NCBI GenBank assembly: GCA_020683205.1
Contig: CP085689.1
Span: 248,001 to 312,000, forward strand
Direction of reading: 5' to 3'
Length of the DNA: 64,000 bases
Origin: Lentisphaerae bacterium WC36
GTDB taxonomy: Bacteria > Verrucomicrobiota > Lentisphaeria > Victivallales > SZUA-371
Positions 44,175 to 57,710 of this stretch are shown here, piece by piece. The notes beneath the pieces are model-generated. The model ran no database searches. It was not told the origin of the DNA and saw only the letters and a program-made list of their open reading frames with translations. The translations under genes and the position numbers were made by a program. Positions within the stretch are counted from its first letter, which is position 1, and each line of letters starts with the position of its first letter.

Positions 44175-44291
44175 CTTTACATTAATTTGACAAGGAATGA
44201 TTTTCAATTTCAGAAAATGGTTTTTTTATTTCACTTTTTGTTTTTTGCTTGCTTTTTGAGATAAACTTGTTATTATAAAATTAATGTAAAG
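44175..44291. promoter_or_regulatory. Divergent control region with a 14-bp inverted repeat pair
   Basis: Bases 44175-44188 and 44278-44291 are perfect reverse complements (14 bp), centres about 103 bp apart, near ten helix turns. They lie between the VOC-dhaK-dhaL-lsrF operon and the divergent AraC regulator and are candidate operators. The rest of 43986-44400 is AT-rich, with no gene that I can see. Confidence 0.45.
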
Positions 44292-44400
44292 TTATGAATT
44301 TGAACTTAATTAAGTCATTTTGTTATTTATTTTATAAATTGTACCTTATTTGGGTTTTGAATCATAAATTTTTAAAAAAAATGTGAAAAAGAGGTTTTTT

Positions 44401-45207
44401 ATGCCATCAGCAAACAATTTAGCACAGTTTATTAATGGTTATCATCGTCATTTAACAATGAAAAAATATGGTTTTCACCGTCATAGTTGCATGGAAATTG
44501 TCTATATTACTAGTGGTTCTGGTAATATTTTTTTTAAAAATGGAGAAGTTATTGAGTTTCATGCAAATGACTTGTTTATTTATTGGCCAAATTCTGTTCA
44601 TGGAGTTGAAATTTATCGCCAGAGTGAGGAGTTAGTTATTCGAGTTGATCCCATTGGATTGCACACGGCTGGAGATTCTGATTATCCAATTATTTTTCAT
44701 GATTTTGATGATGATTTTCTGTATAGTGAAATTTTGAAGCTTTGTGAACACTCCATTGAAAATAAAAATATGACTCAAAAGTTTATTAATAATTTACGTG
44801 TAACTGCGTTGTTGCTTGAATTATTACATATTGAACCTGAAGTTAAAGAAGTTGATGATCAGTTGTTAAATTTGAATGCAAAATTGGAGCGTGCAAAGTA
44901 TATTCTGGAAAATGATTTTTCACAAATTCAATCAGTTGCAGAGGTTGCTGATATGTTGGGCTTAAGTTATGAATATTTGCGGCATAAATTTAGAAGTAAA
45001 TTTTCATTGTCAATGAAACAATATTTAATGAAAGTACGCATTGATCACGCTAAATTTTTATTAGCAAATAATAAAAAAACATTGGGAGTTATCGCTGAAG
45101 AGTGTGGCTTTGATAATGAACGATATTTTTGCACCAGATTTCGTAAAGAGACAGGGTTGACACCAGGGGTTTATCGAAAACGATCACAGGGGTTTGGTTT
45201 TATTTAA
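44401..45207 (+). CDS. AraC-family regulator with cupin domain
   Basis: A 268-residue regulator. The N-terminal cupin ('HRHSCMEIVYITSGSGNIFF', 'NDLFIYWPNSVHGV') would bind a small ligand. The C-terminal AraC domain has both helix-turn-helix units ('SVAEVADMLGLSYEYLRHKFRSKF', 'LGVIAEECGFDNERYFCTRFRKETGLTPGVYRK'). I chose the ATG at 44401, preceded by AAGAGG. It is divergent from the VOC-dhaK-dhaL-lsrF operon, the usual place for its activator. Confidence 0.9.
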   Translation: MPSANNLAQFINGYHRHLTMKKYGFHRHSCMEIVYITSGSGNIFFKNGEVIEFHANDLFIYWPNSVHGVEIYRQSEELVIRVDPIGLHTAGDSDYPIIFHDFDDDFLYSEILKLCEHSIENKNMTQKFINNLRVTALLLELLHIEPEVKEVDDQLLNLNAKLERAKYILENDFSQIQSVAEVADMLGLSYEYLRHKFRSKFSLSMKQYLMKVRIDHAKFLLANNKKTLGVIAEECGFDNERYFCTRFRKETGLTPGVYRKRSQGFGFI

Positions 45208-45380
45208 TTATTTTGAATGCTTTTTTTTTGCTTTAGTGTTTTTTTTTAAATATTAATTAATTTAAACTTATTTTGAAAAAAAGATTGTATTTTGTAAAAG
45301 ATGTGATTATCTTTAATAAGAAGATATTTTCTAATAATAGAAAATGATTCAGTCAACTAATAAAAAAAGGGATTAAAACA

Positions 45381-47838
45381 ATGAATAAAATGATGTTGTT
45401 TGCTAGTTTTTTCTGTGTGAGTTCGCTCTATGCAGTAGATGTGGATGTAACACACAAAAAATCTTTTTCGCTTGGGGGTGAGGAGTTTTCACGTAATTTA
45501 AATTTGGGAGACTGGAACCCTCTCAACGAAAAGCTTTAAAAATTCATTAACAAATAAGATTATTAATTTTGATCAATCAAGTAATGAATTTAGCTTGAAG
45601 CTAAAAGATGGAAGAGTTCTGAAAAATAAAGATTTTTCTGTGGAAAGAGTACTTTTTGATGATGATAATGGTAAAGAATTAAAAGTTTATTTAAAAAGTA
45701 AACAGATTAATGATAAAAGTAAACAGATTAATGATTTAAATATTATTGTTAAATATAGCGTTAAAAGAGGTGAATTTTTTGGTCGAAAACAACTTGAATT
45801 TGATTTAGAAGAGGGTAAAAAAATAACTGTTATTCAGTTAGCAGTAGAAGATTTAAAAATTTCTGAAAATAGTCACTTCACAAGTAAACAGTTTGCCAAT
45901 GGTTTGGGTCAACCTGTATATGTAAATGATTCATTTTGGGGCATAGAGTGGCCAGTAGCTATTAATAGATGTAATAATAAAAATTTAAAATTATACCATA
46001 AACCTGGTTGGGCGATTAAAGATGATTATATAAGTAAAAGTGCTGTTTTTGGAGTGGCAGAGCAGGGGGAGGTTGCAAATGTTTTTATTGAACAGTACGT
46101 GCCAAAAATAAGAGTTAACCCTGTTAAAATGGCGGTTCTATACAATTCATGGTATGATGTGCGTTCTTTAAAAAGTGAAGATTTAAGTACATACAAAAAT
46201 ACTATTGATATTTTTAAACATAATCTAACTGATAAATATGGTATTAAAGTTGACTATTTTGTACCAGATGATGGTTGGCAAAATCGTAAATCTCTGTACA
46301 AAAGCGAAGAGCCAGCTACTCATAAAAAGTTAAGTTCAATGATTAACGATGCTTTTGGCGGTGGCTTTGGTATTTGGATGCCTATTTCTGGCAATCGTGG
46401 TTTCGATCATAATTGGGATAAAAATATAGCTAAATACGAAGTTATTAAAGAACGTTTAGCTGGTAGTAACGCTTATTGTTTGAGCGGGAAGAAGTATGGA
46501 CTTGAGTTACGGAAGGCGATTACTGATGTGATGACAAATTTAGATGTTGAGTATTTCAAGTTAGATAATAATTGGCTTTATTGTGATAAAGATAATCATG
46601 GACATCTCCCGAATAGTGATAGTACAGTTGAAGAAATTTTTGAATTATTTGATTATATGCGTAGCATTAATAAAAAAGTATATTTGAATTTAACTACGCG
46701 TATTAATATTAGCCCTTGGTGGTTGATGACTTCTGATTGTTTATGGATGGGCGGTGGAGATGTTGGAAACCGTGGAGAAGTCCCTGTTCGCGAAGGTGCA
46801 ATCTCTTATCGTGATGGAATTATTCAAAATAATCGTCAGTTTCAATTTCCTTTGAATTCTATTATGACTCATGGAGTAATTAAGGGACGTTATATTTATG
46901 GATTTAAAAATGAAAATGAGCGACACTTTTTTAATTATATAATGATGTTTATTGGTCGTGGTGTATCAATGTATGAGCTCTATTTTTCTCCAGAGTTTCT
47001 TAATGGCCGTGAATGGACATTTTTAGGACAAAACTTAAAATGGGCAAAAGAAAATCAAGAAGTGTTATACAACAATACGCGTTTTTTGCTTGGCGATGTC
47101 CGTAAAAAACAACCATATGCATATTCACACAGTAAAGATAACAAAGTGATTGTTTTTGTTCGAAATCCAGTAGATAATACTATTCTGGCAAAAGGGCAAA
47201 AAGTCTCGTTAGTGAATTGGAAAAAGATTTCAAAAAATAATGATGATGTTAACATCGGTGAAATTTCACAGCTTGATTTTGATGTCACAAATTGGAAAAA
47301 TAGTAAGGCTGTAAAAGCGTCGTTACCTGAAAAAGATAGTAATAAAATTCAAGTTTACCGCTATGAATTTAAGAAGCCTACAAATTGGAGTAAATTTAAT
47401 TCATATCGTTTAATTATTAATGGTCTTGACGATAATAGTGATGTGTATTTAAATGGCAAAAAAATAGGCACTCATGCTGGATTTCAGGGTGTTTATGATG
47501 CTGATGGCAACGAAATCAAGAGTAGATGGCATTATAATCAAGGGGGATATTATAAATATAGTTTAAATAGAACTTACTTAGATATTAATAAAGATGAATT
47601 AAAAGAAAAAAATGTTATTGTTGTGAAACATTTTAATCGAGGCGATTATGCTGGTTTTTACCGCTCTGTTGATTTTGTGCCTGTAGAGAAACTTAATAAT
47701 TGCACCGTTGAGTTGGATATTAGTCCTAAACAGATGGGCTTTGATAAAAAATATAAAAAGGTTGTTATTAGTGAATATTATCCAAATAAAGCAAATACTA
47801 TGAAAGTTAATGTCGGCGATACGGTTAAACTCATTTGA
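45381..47838 (+). pseudogene. GH36/GH27-clan-like glycoside hydrolase, frameshifted
   Basis: A secreted glycosidase split by a frameshift. The first part (45381-45539) encodes a signal peptide (MNKMMLFASFFCVSSLYA) and about 30 mature residues, then stops. The rest (open from 45502) carries 'YNSWYDVR', 'VDYFVPDDGWQ', 'GFGIWMPISG' and 'EYFKLDNNWLY', with a probable catalytic Asp in LDNNW, and a C-terminal jelly-roll-like domain ('NSDVYLNGKKIGTH'). This is the alpha-galactosidase GH36-like plan. Dropping one A from AAAA at 45529-45532 restores one ORF of about 819 codons. The body is otherwise intact, so it is either a recent mutation or a sequencing error. Confidence 0.72.
45694..45735 (+). repeat. 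Exact 21-bp tandem duplication in the GH36-like gene
   Basis: Two identical copies (45694-45714 and 45715-45735) encode KSKQIND twice in the N-terminal beta domain. The exact identity suggests a recent slippage event. Confidence 0.9.
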
Positions 47839-47911
47839 AGTAAAAGTTCTTGAAATCGAATTACGTTAAGCACAAATAGTAATTTTTTTATAATTTATAA
47901 AATCCTCAAGG

Positions 47912-48355
47912 TTATTTTTGAGGATTTTTGTCATTTTCAGAAGGCGGGCTATTATTAACTTGGATTTCAGAATCGTCATATTCGCCACGTTTATTATTAA
48001 TTATTTGTTTATTAATTTTCTCTAATAATGGGGCTGAAGTCATTCCATGATATAGTTTGCCATCTAATTCCTTGTAGTTGCTTAAAATTAATTCGTTATC
48101 ACCATTTTCTAGTTTTTTAATAGTTAATTCAACCAATTTGTCTAAAGCTCGTGCTTCTTTTGTTAACCCATAGGCATCGTTGAGAACATTGTTTAGTTCA
48201 TAAATTGAATATGTTATGAAATTTGAAAGTAAAATCAATAGGAATGTTACGAACAGTCGAAGTCCAATTTTTTTTGATTTTAATTCTACGCAGATCCAAG
48301 CAGATATTACTAAAAAAATGATTGTAAGAACAAGAAATAATATAAAAATATTCAT
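47912..48355 (-). CDS. Hypothetical membrane protein
   Basis: A 147-residue protein. Two N-terminal membrane helices (MNIFILFLVLTIIFLVISAW, then LFVTFLLILLSNFITYSIY) are followed by a charged helical part and a polar tail. I recognise no family. I chose the ATG at 48355, which has GGGGGG about 6 bases upstream; an ATG at 48382 would lie upstream of that site. It sits between two secreted-enzyme genes on the other strand. Confidence 0.6.
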   Translation of the reverse strand: MNIFILFLVLTIIFLVISAWICVELKSKKIGLRLFVTFLLILLSNFITYSIYELNNVLNDAYGLTKEARALDKLVELTIKKLENGDNELILSNYKELDGKLYHGMTSAPLLEKINKQIINNKRGEYDDSEIQVNNSPPSENDKNPQK

Positions 48356-48565
48356 AATTTCCCCCCTTGTATTTGATTTCAAACATTATATTGATTAACA
48401 AATTATAAAATAGTATAAAAAATATTAAAAATCAAATTTTTCTATAAAAAGCAAAATAAATGAGTTTATATTTACGTTGTTTAGAAAAAGGTGTTAATGG
48501 ATTTTAGAGAATTGTATGTTTCTAAAATTTGTTATGGGAAAGAATAATCAAACAAGAGGGAACAA

Positions 48566-50209
48566 ATGAGTCATAGTTCATTTTTAAAGACAGCTGTTGT
48601 AGGGGCTGTTAGTTCAACTGCAATGGTTGCAACTTTTAATAGTGTTGTTGCAAAAGAGATTGTTAAGCCAAATGTAATTTATATTTTAGCAGATGACTGG
48701 GGGTATGGTGATGTTAGTGTTTTGAATTCACAGTCAAAAATTAAAACGCCAAATACAGACGCTTTAGCACGTGGTGGAATGTATTTTACTGATGCACATT
48801 CAAGTAGTGCTGTTTGCACTCCAACTCGATATGGTATTTTGACGGGAAGGTATAATTGGCGCAGTAACTTGAAACGAGGTGTTATTGGAGGATATAGTAA
48901 GCACTTAATTCAACCAAATCGTAAAACAGTTGCAGAATTTTTAAAAGAAAATGGTTATAACACTGGTTATATTGGTAAATGGCACTTGGGGTGGGATTGG
49001 CAAACAACTGATGGTAAAAATCCACACCAATATAAAGCTAAAAAAGGTCAAAAAGATTTTAAATATCCAAAAGATAAAAATGGTAACGATATTTACGATA
49101 ACGTAGATTATACTAAGAAAGTAAAAAATGGACCATCTACACATGGATTTGATTATAGCTATGGACATTGTGGCTCTTTAGACATGGCTCCGTATGTTTA
49201 TATTGAAAATGATATGCCTACTGCAGTGCCAAATCGTGTAACGGTTTCAAAAAATAAGTATGGAGCAGGAAGTTGGTGGCGTATTGGTCCAACTGCAAGT
49301 GATTTTGATCATCTTGATGTGCTAGGCAATTTCACTCGTCGGGGTGTAAAATTTATTAAGGAAAAAGCTAAAGAAGATAAACCATTTTTTCTTTATTTAC
49401 CTCTAGCTGGACCTCATACTCCAATTCTGCCAACTAAAGAATTTCAAGGTAAAAGTGGTTTGAGCAACTATGGTGATTTTGTGATGAATATCGATGACAC
49501 AATCGGTAAAGTTATGAAAGCCGTAAAAGAGGCTGGTATTGAAGAGAATACGATTATTATTGTTACAAGTGATAATGGATGTTCACCTGCTGCTGATATA
49601 ACTGGAATGGCAAAAAAAGGACATGATGCAAATGGACCTTACCGTGGTCATAAAGCTGATATTTTTGACGGTGGACATCGTGTGCCATTTATTGTAAGAT
49701 GGCCTGCAAAAATTAAACCTAATTCAGTTAGCAATGATACAGTTTGCTTGATTGATTTATATGCAACAATGGCAGATATTTTAAATGTAAAATTAGCAGA
49801 TAACTGTGCTGAAGACAGTGTTAGTATTTTGCCAGATTTAACAAATACTGCGACAAAACCAGTTCGTGAAGCAATTGTACATCATTCAATTCGTGGTAAT
49901 TATTCAATTCGTAAAGGTGATTGGAAATTAAACTTTTGCCCTGGTTCAGGAGGTTGGAGCTATCCACGCCCTGGAAGAGATAAAAAAGTTCTTGCGGAAT
50001 TACCAAAAATTCAGCTTTATAACTTAAAAGTAGATGTTAAAGAGCAGAACAACCTACAAGCAATGTATCCAGAAAAAGTAAAAGAATTAACTGCATTGAT
50101 GATTAAATATATTGAAGATGGGCGAAGTACTCCAGGGAAACCACAAAAAAATGCTAAACATGGTGGCATGTGGAATGGAGTTAAAGAAATTTATGAAACT
50201 ATGAAATAA
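48566..50209 (+). CDS. Secreted arylsulfatase (S1 family)
   Basis: A 547-residue sulfatase with a signal peptide ending near 'SVVAKE'. 'NVIYILADDWGYGDVSVL' gives the metal-binding Asp pair. 'SSAVCTPTRYGILTGRY' holds the CxPxR signature, whose Cys 84 must be changed to formylglycine by a maturase not in the window. 'GYIGKWHLG' and 'IIIVTSDNGCSP' complete the active site. Likely substrates are sulfated glycans; the exact one cannot be read. Adjacent genes for glycosidases suggest a shared pathway. AAGAGGGA precedes the ATG. Confidence 0.93.
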   Translation: MSHSSFLKTAVVGAVSSTAMVATFNSVVAKEIVKPNVIYILADDWGYGDVSVLNSQSKIKTPNTDALARGGMYFTDAHSSSAVCTPTRYGILTGRYNWRSNLKRGVIGGYSKHLIQPNRKTVAEFLKENGYNTGYIGKWHLGWDWQTTDGKNPHQYKAKKGQKDFKYPKDKNGNDIYDNVDYTKKVKNGPSTHGFDYSYGHCGSLDMAPYVYIENDMPTAVPNRVTVSKNKYGAGSWWRIGPTASDFDHLDVLGNFTRRGVKFIKEKAKEDKPFFLYLPLAGPHTPILPTKEFQGKSGLSNYGDFVMNIDDTIGKVMKAVKEAGIEENTIIIVTSDNGCSPAADITGMAKKGHDANGPYRGHKADIFDGGHRVPFIVRWPAKIKPNSVSNDTVCLIDLYATMADILNVKLADNCAEDSVSILPDLTNTATKPVREAIVHHSIRGNYSIRKGDWKLNFCPGSGGWSYPRPGRDKKVLAELPKIQLYNLKVDVKEQNNLQAMYPEKVKELTALMIKYIEDGRSTPGKPQKNAKHGGMWNGVKEIYETMK

Positions 50210-50332
50210 ACTCATACTTTTTTATATTTAATTTAAATTTAGTCGGTATTGAATGGTCAAGGTTTTTAAACCTTCTTTTTAATACCGACTAATTAATTTG
50301 AGGACAATTTTAACTTATTTTCTCTAAACTTT

Positions 50333-50361
50333 TTGAAAAACAACCTTTTGTACAATATATT
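50333..50361 (+). promoter_or_regulatory. Candidate promoter of the GH2 gene
   Basis: TTGAAA (50333-50338) and TATATT (50356-50361) are 17 bp apart and 107 bp before the start codon. A nested inverted repeat just upstream (50241-50250 with 50281-50290) may end the sulfatase transcript, although it has no downstream T-run. Confidence 0.4.
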
Positions 50362-50438
50362 TATTTCAAAGAAAGAAAACAAAAGCAAATATGTTTTGTA
50401 GCAAGAAATTATATGGTTTTGGCAGTTAAGCTTTTTAA

Positions 50439-53756
<3,318 letters not shown>

Positions 53757-53772
53757 TTAGTTGGATAATAAT

Positions 53773-53810
53773 AAAAAAACTCCTTCAATAAATTTGAAGG
53801 AGTTTTTTTT
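53773..53810 (+). terminator. Strong terminator after the GH2 gene
   Basis: A perfect 12-bp stem (53777-53788 with 53794-53805) with T8 on the + side and A-run on the other side. Confidence 0.92.
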
Positions 53811-53858
53811 ATTTTTTAAAAGGAGAACAAAATGAAGTGAAAAATTATTTTACCTTTG

Positions 53859-54053
53859 ATGAGTTTTGCGTTTGCAAGTTTTGCTGCATTGTTAATTTTA
53901 ATATTAGTGATTGCGCATAAGTATAATGCAATGGATAAGTCTTTAGTGAAAAAAAATTGTACAGTTCGCTATGGAGACGCAAAAGAATTTCTTAGCGAGT
54001 ATGGTAAAATTAAAAGCATCAATAATACATGGTGTGTTGTTGAAACTTCATAA
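53859..54053 (+). CDS. Small membrane protein, start interrupted by UGA
   Basis: About 65 residues: one hydrophobic helix ('FASFAALLILILVIAHKY') and a short polar domain ending 'NTWCVVETS'. The best ribosome-binding site (AAAGGAGAAC) points to an in-frame ATG at 53832, but the third codon from there is TGA. Reading it as a sense codon would give MK-x-KIILPLMSFAF, a normal signal-type start. The ATG at 53859 lacks its own site. It may be a newly broken gene. No family is recognised. Confidence 0.4.
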   Translation: MSFAFASFAALLILILVIAHKYNAMDKSLVKKNCTVRYGDAKEFLSEYGKIKSINNTWCVVETS

Positions 54054-54275
54054 TTAAACACAGAAAAAATTTACCTTAATGAGCAGTGGATTGCTAGAAG
54101 TAAGGTCTTATTAATTAATTTTTTTTTAGGTATAAAGAAAATTGAAGTAAAAAAAATGATAACGTTGTCGTTACTAATTGATTATAGTTTTTTGTTTGCT
54201 GTTTACGACACTATGTAAGTTAAAATTCAACTAAGTGTAGATGAATTTTATTGAGAAAATCCTTTATTTAAAGTT

Positions 54276-55135
54276 ATGGAGATTTATATGAGAAATAAGA
54301 AAAAATATTTGATATTTATACCAGTATTATTATTTTTTGTTATTAGTTATATCTTTTTTATTAATAGTAAAATTTCAATGAAAAAAGTTTTTGCTAATGT
54401 TGAAGGTATTAAAAAAATTATCATAATCTACGTCACAAAAAAATTTACGACAACGCTGAAGAATGGCGGCGCAATTATTTTTATTGGAAAACTCCATCAA
54501 AGAAAACGAAAAGATTTTTTTACTTATCAGAATATAAAGAAATATTTGTAGTGCAAATATGGTTATCAGCTCATAACCGACCAGAGAGAAACTTAAGATG
54601 AAATTCAGAAACATTTTTATATAAAAAAGAAAATGGTAGATTCGTGTGACAACAAATGTTAGGGGCAATAAAAACAAGCGATACCTAAAAATAACTAAAA
54701 AAAGATGACGGTTCAGTTGTTATTAAAAAGTTTAGAAATGATATTGTAATAAGTGATTTTTCTATTATATAAATATAGTGTTTTGTTCCAAAAGGATTTA
54801 GATTTTATAAAAAAACTGGTTCTCAAAACATGGGGAAAATATTTTTAGCTGAGGTAAAAATTCAAAAAGAATTATTAAACAGCGAATTTTATTCAGGATT
54901 AAGTAGCCCTTTTGATATTAATGACAAACGTTTAATAATTGTCAATGATTTTATTAAGAGTAGTAATAAAAAATTTAGCCGCTTAAGGTTTTATTCTAAA
55001 TCAATGAAAATGCTTTATACAGATAAAATATTATTTGAGCAATATTTTCAAACAGTTTGGTTTCCTTGTAAAATAGCATTTAAAATTAATGATAAAAACG
55101 TGGAGATTTTTGAAAAAAAAGCAGAAAAATATTAA
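54276..55135 (+). pseudogene. Decayed gene remnant with several frameshifts
   Basis: Protein-like sequence shifts frames repeatedly. It opens with a membrane helix ('KKYLIFIPVLLFFVISYIFF', frame of 54276). It continues in another frame near 54425-54600 as 'NAEEWRRNYFYWKTPSKKTKR' and later 'WLSAHNRPERN', then near 54705-54770 as 'DDGSVVIKKFRNDIVISDF'. It ends in the frame of 54830-55135, where 'FVPKGFRFYKKTGSQN' already precedes the ATG. Together these would make one membrane-anchored protein of about 280 residues of unknown family. Confidence 0.5.
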
Positions 55136-55194
55136 TGACAATATCTGGAGCATTATCTAACTTTAGCTTTAGTACCAGAGATTAGAAATAAAAA

Positions 55195-56079
55195 TTAGTC
55201 TTCATTATGCTGCTTGCGATATTGTTCTGGTGATATACCAACTTTTGACTTAAATAATGTTGAAAGGTGATATTGGCTACTAAAATCATACTTTTCAGCA
55301 ATTTTTTTCAATGAATCATTAGTTGTTACTAGTGTGTTCTTAATGTTTTCAATACGATATTTTAAATGGTATTGGTTAGGGCTCATTGAAGTTTTTTGTT
55401 TAAAAGCACGACGAAACCATGAATAGCTAACATGAAAGCTTTTTGCCAATTCTTCCATATTAACTATTGATTTTGAACTTTCACGTAAAATTTTCTCAGC
55501 TTTTTCTAAAACGTCTTCAATATATTGACGGCGACTGTCACTTTTTCCTCCACCAAGAGCTAAAGATATTTCATTAGCACCTTTCTTAAGCACGGAATAT
55601 ATTTTTTCGAATTTTGCCTGTGGAAGAGAGGTTGCAGGAGCCGTTGCCCAGATTGCTGCAACAGGATATTCGTTTTTATCAAAAACTGCTACGCCAACGC
55701 AATTACAGCCAGCAATTTGTTCTGACATTTCGAAGCTATAACCGCGTTGTTTAATATATTCAAGTTTGGTTTTAAATTCACTTTTGCTAGTGATTGTATT
55801 TTTAGTAAATTTTGTGAAATCCATCTTGCTCAGACATTCATCAAGTTCGTCTTCAGGTAAATATGCAAGAATGACTTTTCCAGGAGCAGAAGTATGCAGT
55901 GGGAATTTGAAACCAATATCAAGATGGTAGCAAAAGCCAGAAGTTCCTTGAACATAGGTTAAAACAGAGCCGCTATCTTTTGATTCATTTAATGTCCCAA
56001 GACCGATTGTTTCGCCAATTTCTTTCTCAATGTTATTTAAAACATCAAGAGCGACTTCAATTAACTGTTTATTATTCAT
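55195..56079 (-). CDS. Hybrid regulator: IclR-type sensor with AraC DNA-binding domain
   Basis: A 294-residue protein. The N-terminal two thirds match the IclR effector domain: 'SGSVLTYVQG', 'FPLHTSAPGKVILAYLPEDEL', 'GYSFEMSEQIAGCNCVGVAVFD'. The C-terminal third is an AraC domain ('NMEELAKSFHVSYSWFRRAFKQKT', 'LKKIAEKYDFSSQYHLSTLFKSKVGISPEQYRK'). The IclR winged helix is absent. The start at 56079 has AAAGAGG upstream. It is divergent from the SMP-30-like lipoprotein and may control the nearby glycan genes. Confidence 0.85.
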   Translation of the reverse strand: MNNKQLIEVALDVLNNIEKEIGETIGLGTLNESKDSGSVLTYVQGTSGFCYHLDIGFKFPLHTSAPGKVILAYLPEDELDECLSKMDFTKFTKNTITSKSEFKTKLEYIKQRGYSFEMSEQIAGCNCVGVAVFDKNEYPVAAIWATAPATSLPQAKFEKIYSVLKKGANEISLALGGGKSDSRRQYIEDVLEKAEKILRESSKSIVNMEELAKSFHVSYSWFRRAFKQKTSMSPNQYHLKYRIENIKNTLVTTNDSLKKIAEKYDFSSQYHLSTLFKSKVGISPEQYRKQHNED

Positions 56080-56290
56080 TTTTTGATACCTCTTTACAAA
56101 TTTTGACACTTTAAATTTACATAAAATGATAAAATCATCAAAATAAACCTTTTTATATCATAAAATATATCTAAAAAAGTCATTTTCAATAAAGACAAAT
56201 CAATATTTTTAGATTATTATAAGAATGTAAAAGGCAAAATAGATTGAAGTTGTTCAAAATTGTAAATTTAAAATTTAGGAGAAAGAAGGT

Positions 56291-57397
56291 ATGGGTATTT
56301 CAAAAGGATTATTCGCATCACTTGCATTATCTGCCTTGTTTGTAACAACAGGTTGTCAATGTCCATTTAAGTCGGATAATAGTGAAGTTACTTTCAAAAA
56401 AGAAATTATTGGTGTAAAACCAGAGTTATTTATTGACTTAGGTGAAACATTTTCTGTACCAGATGGTTTAGCAGTTGATGCAAATGGTAATATTGTATTA
56501 GCAGTACCAAATTACTTAGAGTATGAAAAGTTAGGTGCAAAAATTGTAACAATTTGTCCAAAAAGTGGCAAGGTTATTAGCACATTTAAAGAACTACCAA
56601 AAAACCCTGTAACTGGTGTTGTTCATCCAATGGGTATTGGTTTTGGTCCTGATGGTAATTTATATATTGCTGATAATAATCATTTTACAAACCCTAATCA
56701 TCAATCACGAGTATTGCGTGTGAATTATAAAGATGGCAAAGCTGTTGATTGTGATGTTGTTGTTGAAGGCTTAGAATTGGCTAATGCAATTCGCTGGTAT
56801 GATAATCAATTATACGTAAGTGATACAGTGGTAGTTTTAGAAGGAAAGAAAAACCAAAGTGGCGTTTACCGTTTTGATTTGAAAGATGTAGCAACTAAAA
56901 CACCATTAAAGATTACTAAAGAAAATCAGAGCAAATATTTACTAACAACTTATACTGGCTATACTCCATTTGGAGCTGATGGTGTTACTTTTGATAAAGA
57001 AGGAAATATGTACTGTGGTTTATTTGGTGATGGTCAAATATTTAAAACTACATTTAACAAAAATCGTTCAGTAAAAGATACAAAAGTTGTTGTTGATGAT
57101 CCTGCATTTGAGTGTAGCGATGGAATGATGTATAACCCTGCTGATAATAGTATTTATTTAACAGATTCAAAAATGAATTCAGTGTGGGTATATAATTTAA
57201 CTGATAATACAATGCAACGTTTATGGAACAATAATGATGATACTGGAGAAACTGGTTTATTAGATCAACCATGTGAGCCTTTGGTGTATAAAAATAAGTT
57301 ATATGTTGTTAATTTTGATATGACATTTCCTAACTTAATGAATCGTAAAAACGATAAATTCAATACAATTTCAGTATTTGATTTAAATAAAAAATAG
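56291..57397 (+). CDS. SMP-30/gluconolactonase-like beta-propeller lipoprotein
   Basis: A 368-residue protein with a lipoprotein signal (lipobox 'VTTGC', Cys 22). The mature part shows repeated propeller blades typical of SMP-30/gluconolactonase/strictosidine synthase-like proteins: 'PDGLAVDANGNIVLAV', 'PMGIGFGPDGNLYIADN', 'FGADGVTFDKEGNMYCGLFGDG' and 'CSDGMMYNPADNSIYLTDS'. It may be a lactonase for oxidised sugars or a binding protein; activity is not determinable. AGGAG precedes the ATG. Confidence 0.8.
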   Translation: MGISKGLFASLALSALFVTTGCQCPFKSDNSEVTFKKEIIGVKPELFIDLGETFSVPDGLAVDANGNIVLAVPNYLEYEKLGAKIVTICPKSGKVISTFKELPKNPVTGVVHPMGIGFGPDGNLYIADNNHFTNPNHQSRVLRVNYKDGKAVDCDVVVEGLELANAIRWYDNQLYVSDTVVVLEGKKNQSGVYRFDLKDVATKTPLKITKENQSKYLLTTYTGYTPFGADGVTFDKEGNMYCGLFGDGQIFKTTFNKNRSVKDTKVVVDDPAFECSDGMMYNPADNSIYLTDSKMNSVWVYNLTDNTMQRLWNNNDDTGETGLLDQPCEPLVYKNKLYVVNFDMTFPNLMNRKNDKFNTISVFDLNKK

Positions 57398-57710
57398 TCT
57401 GTAGGCTAAAATTTATATTAATGTCTAATTAATTTGTTTTTTCATTAATATATAAGAAAAGAGATGAAAATATATAAAATGGTCAAATTCAAAATATGAA
57501 AGTGACCTTAAGATCATTAAATAAAATGATTATTTGGTTTTATTGAAAAAATAAAGCTAAAAAAACATAAAACAAAAAAAGGTTTTTGTTCAGGTTTCGA
57601 TTTGAGCAAAAATCAATTAAAGCAAAAAAGAAATCATTTTTGATTTAACACTTTTTAATTTACTTAAATTATTATGTGTTATGTGCAGTCAAAAAAGAAA
57701 TGATGGGCTC
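57398..57710 (+). other. AT-rich spacer without recognisable gene
   Basis: No ORF longer than about 20 codons has a plausible start in this 313-bp gap. Poly-A tracts are frequent. A terminator sits at its downstream end, so the lipoprotein mRNA may have a long 3' untranslated region or an independent small RNA may lie here. Confidence 0.4.

Noticed and set aside
50241-50290. Terminator after the sulfatase gene.
   Set aside because: A good nested inverted repeat exists but no T-run follows on either strand, so it is mentioned only as a possible site.
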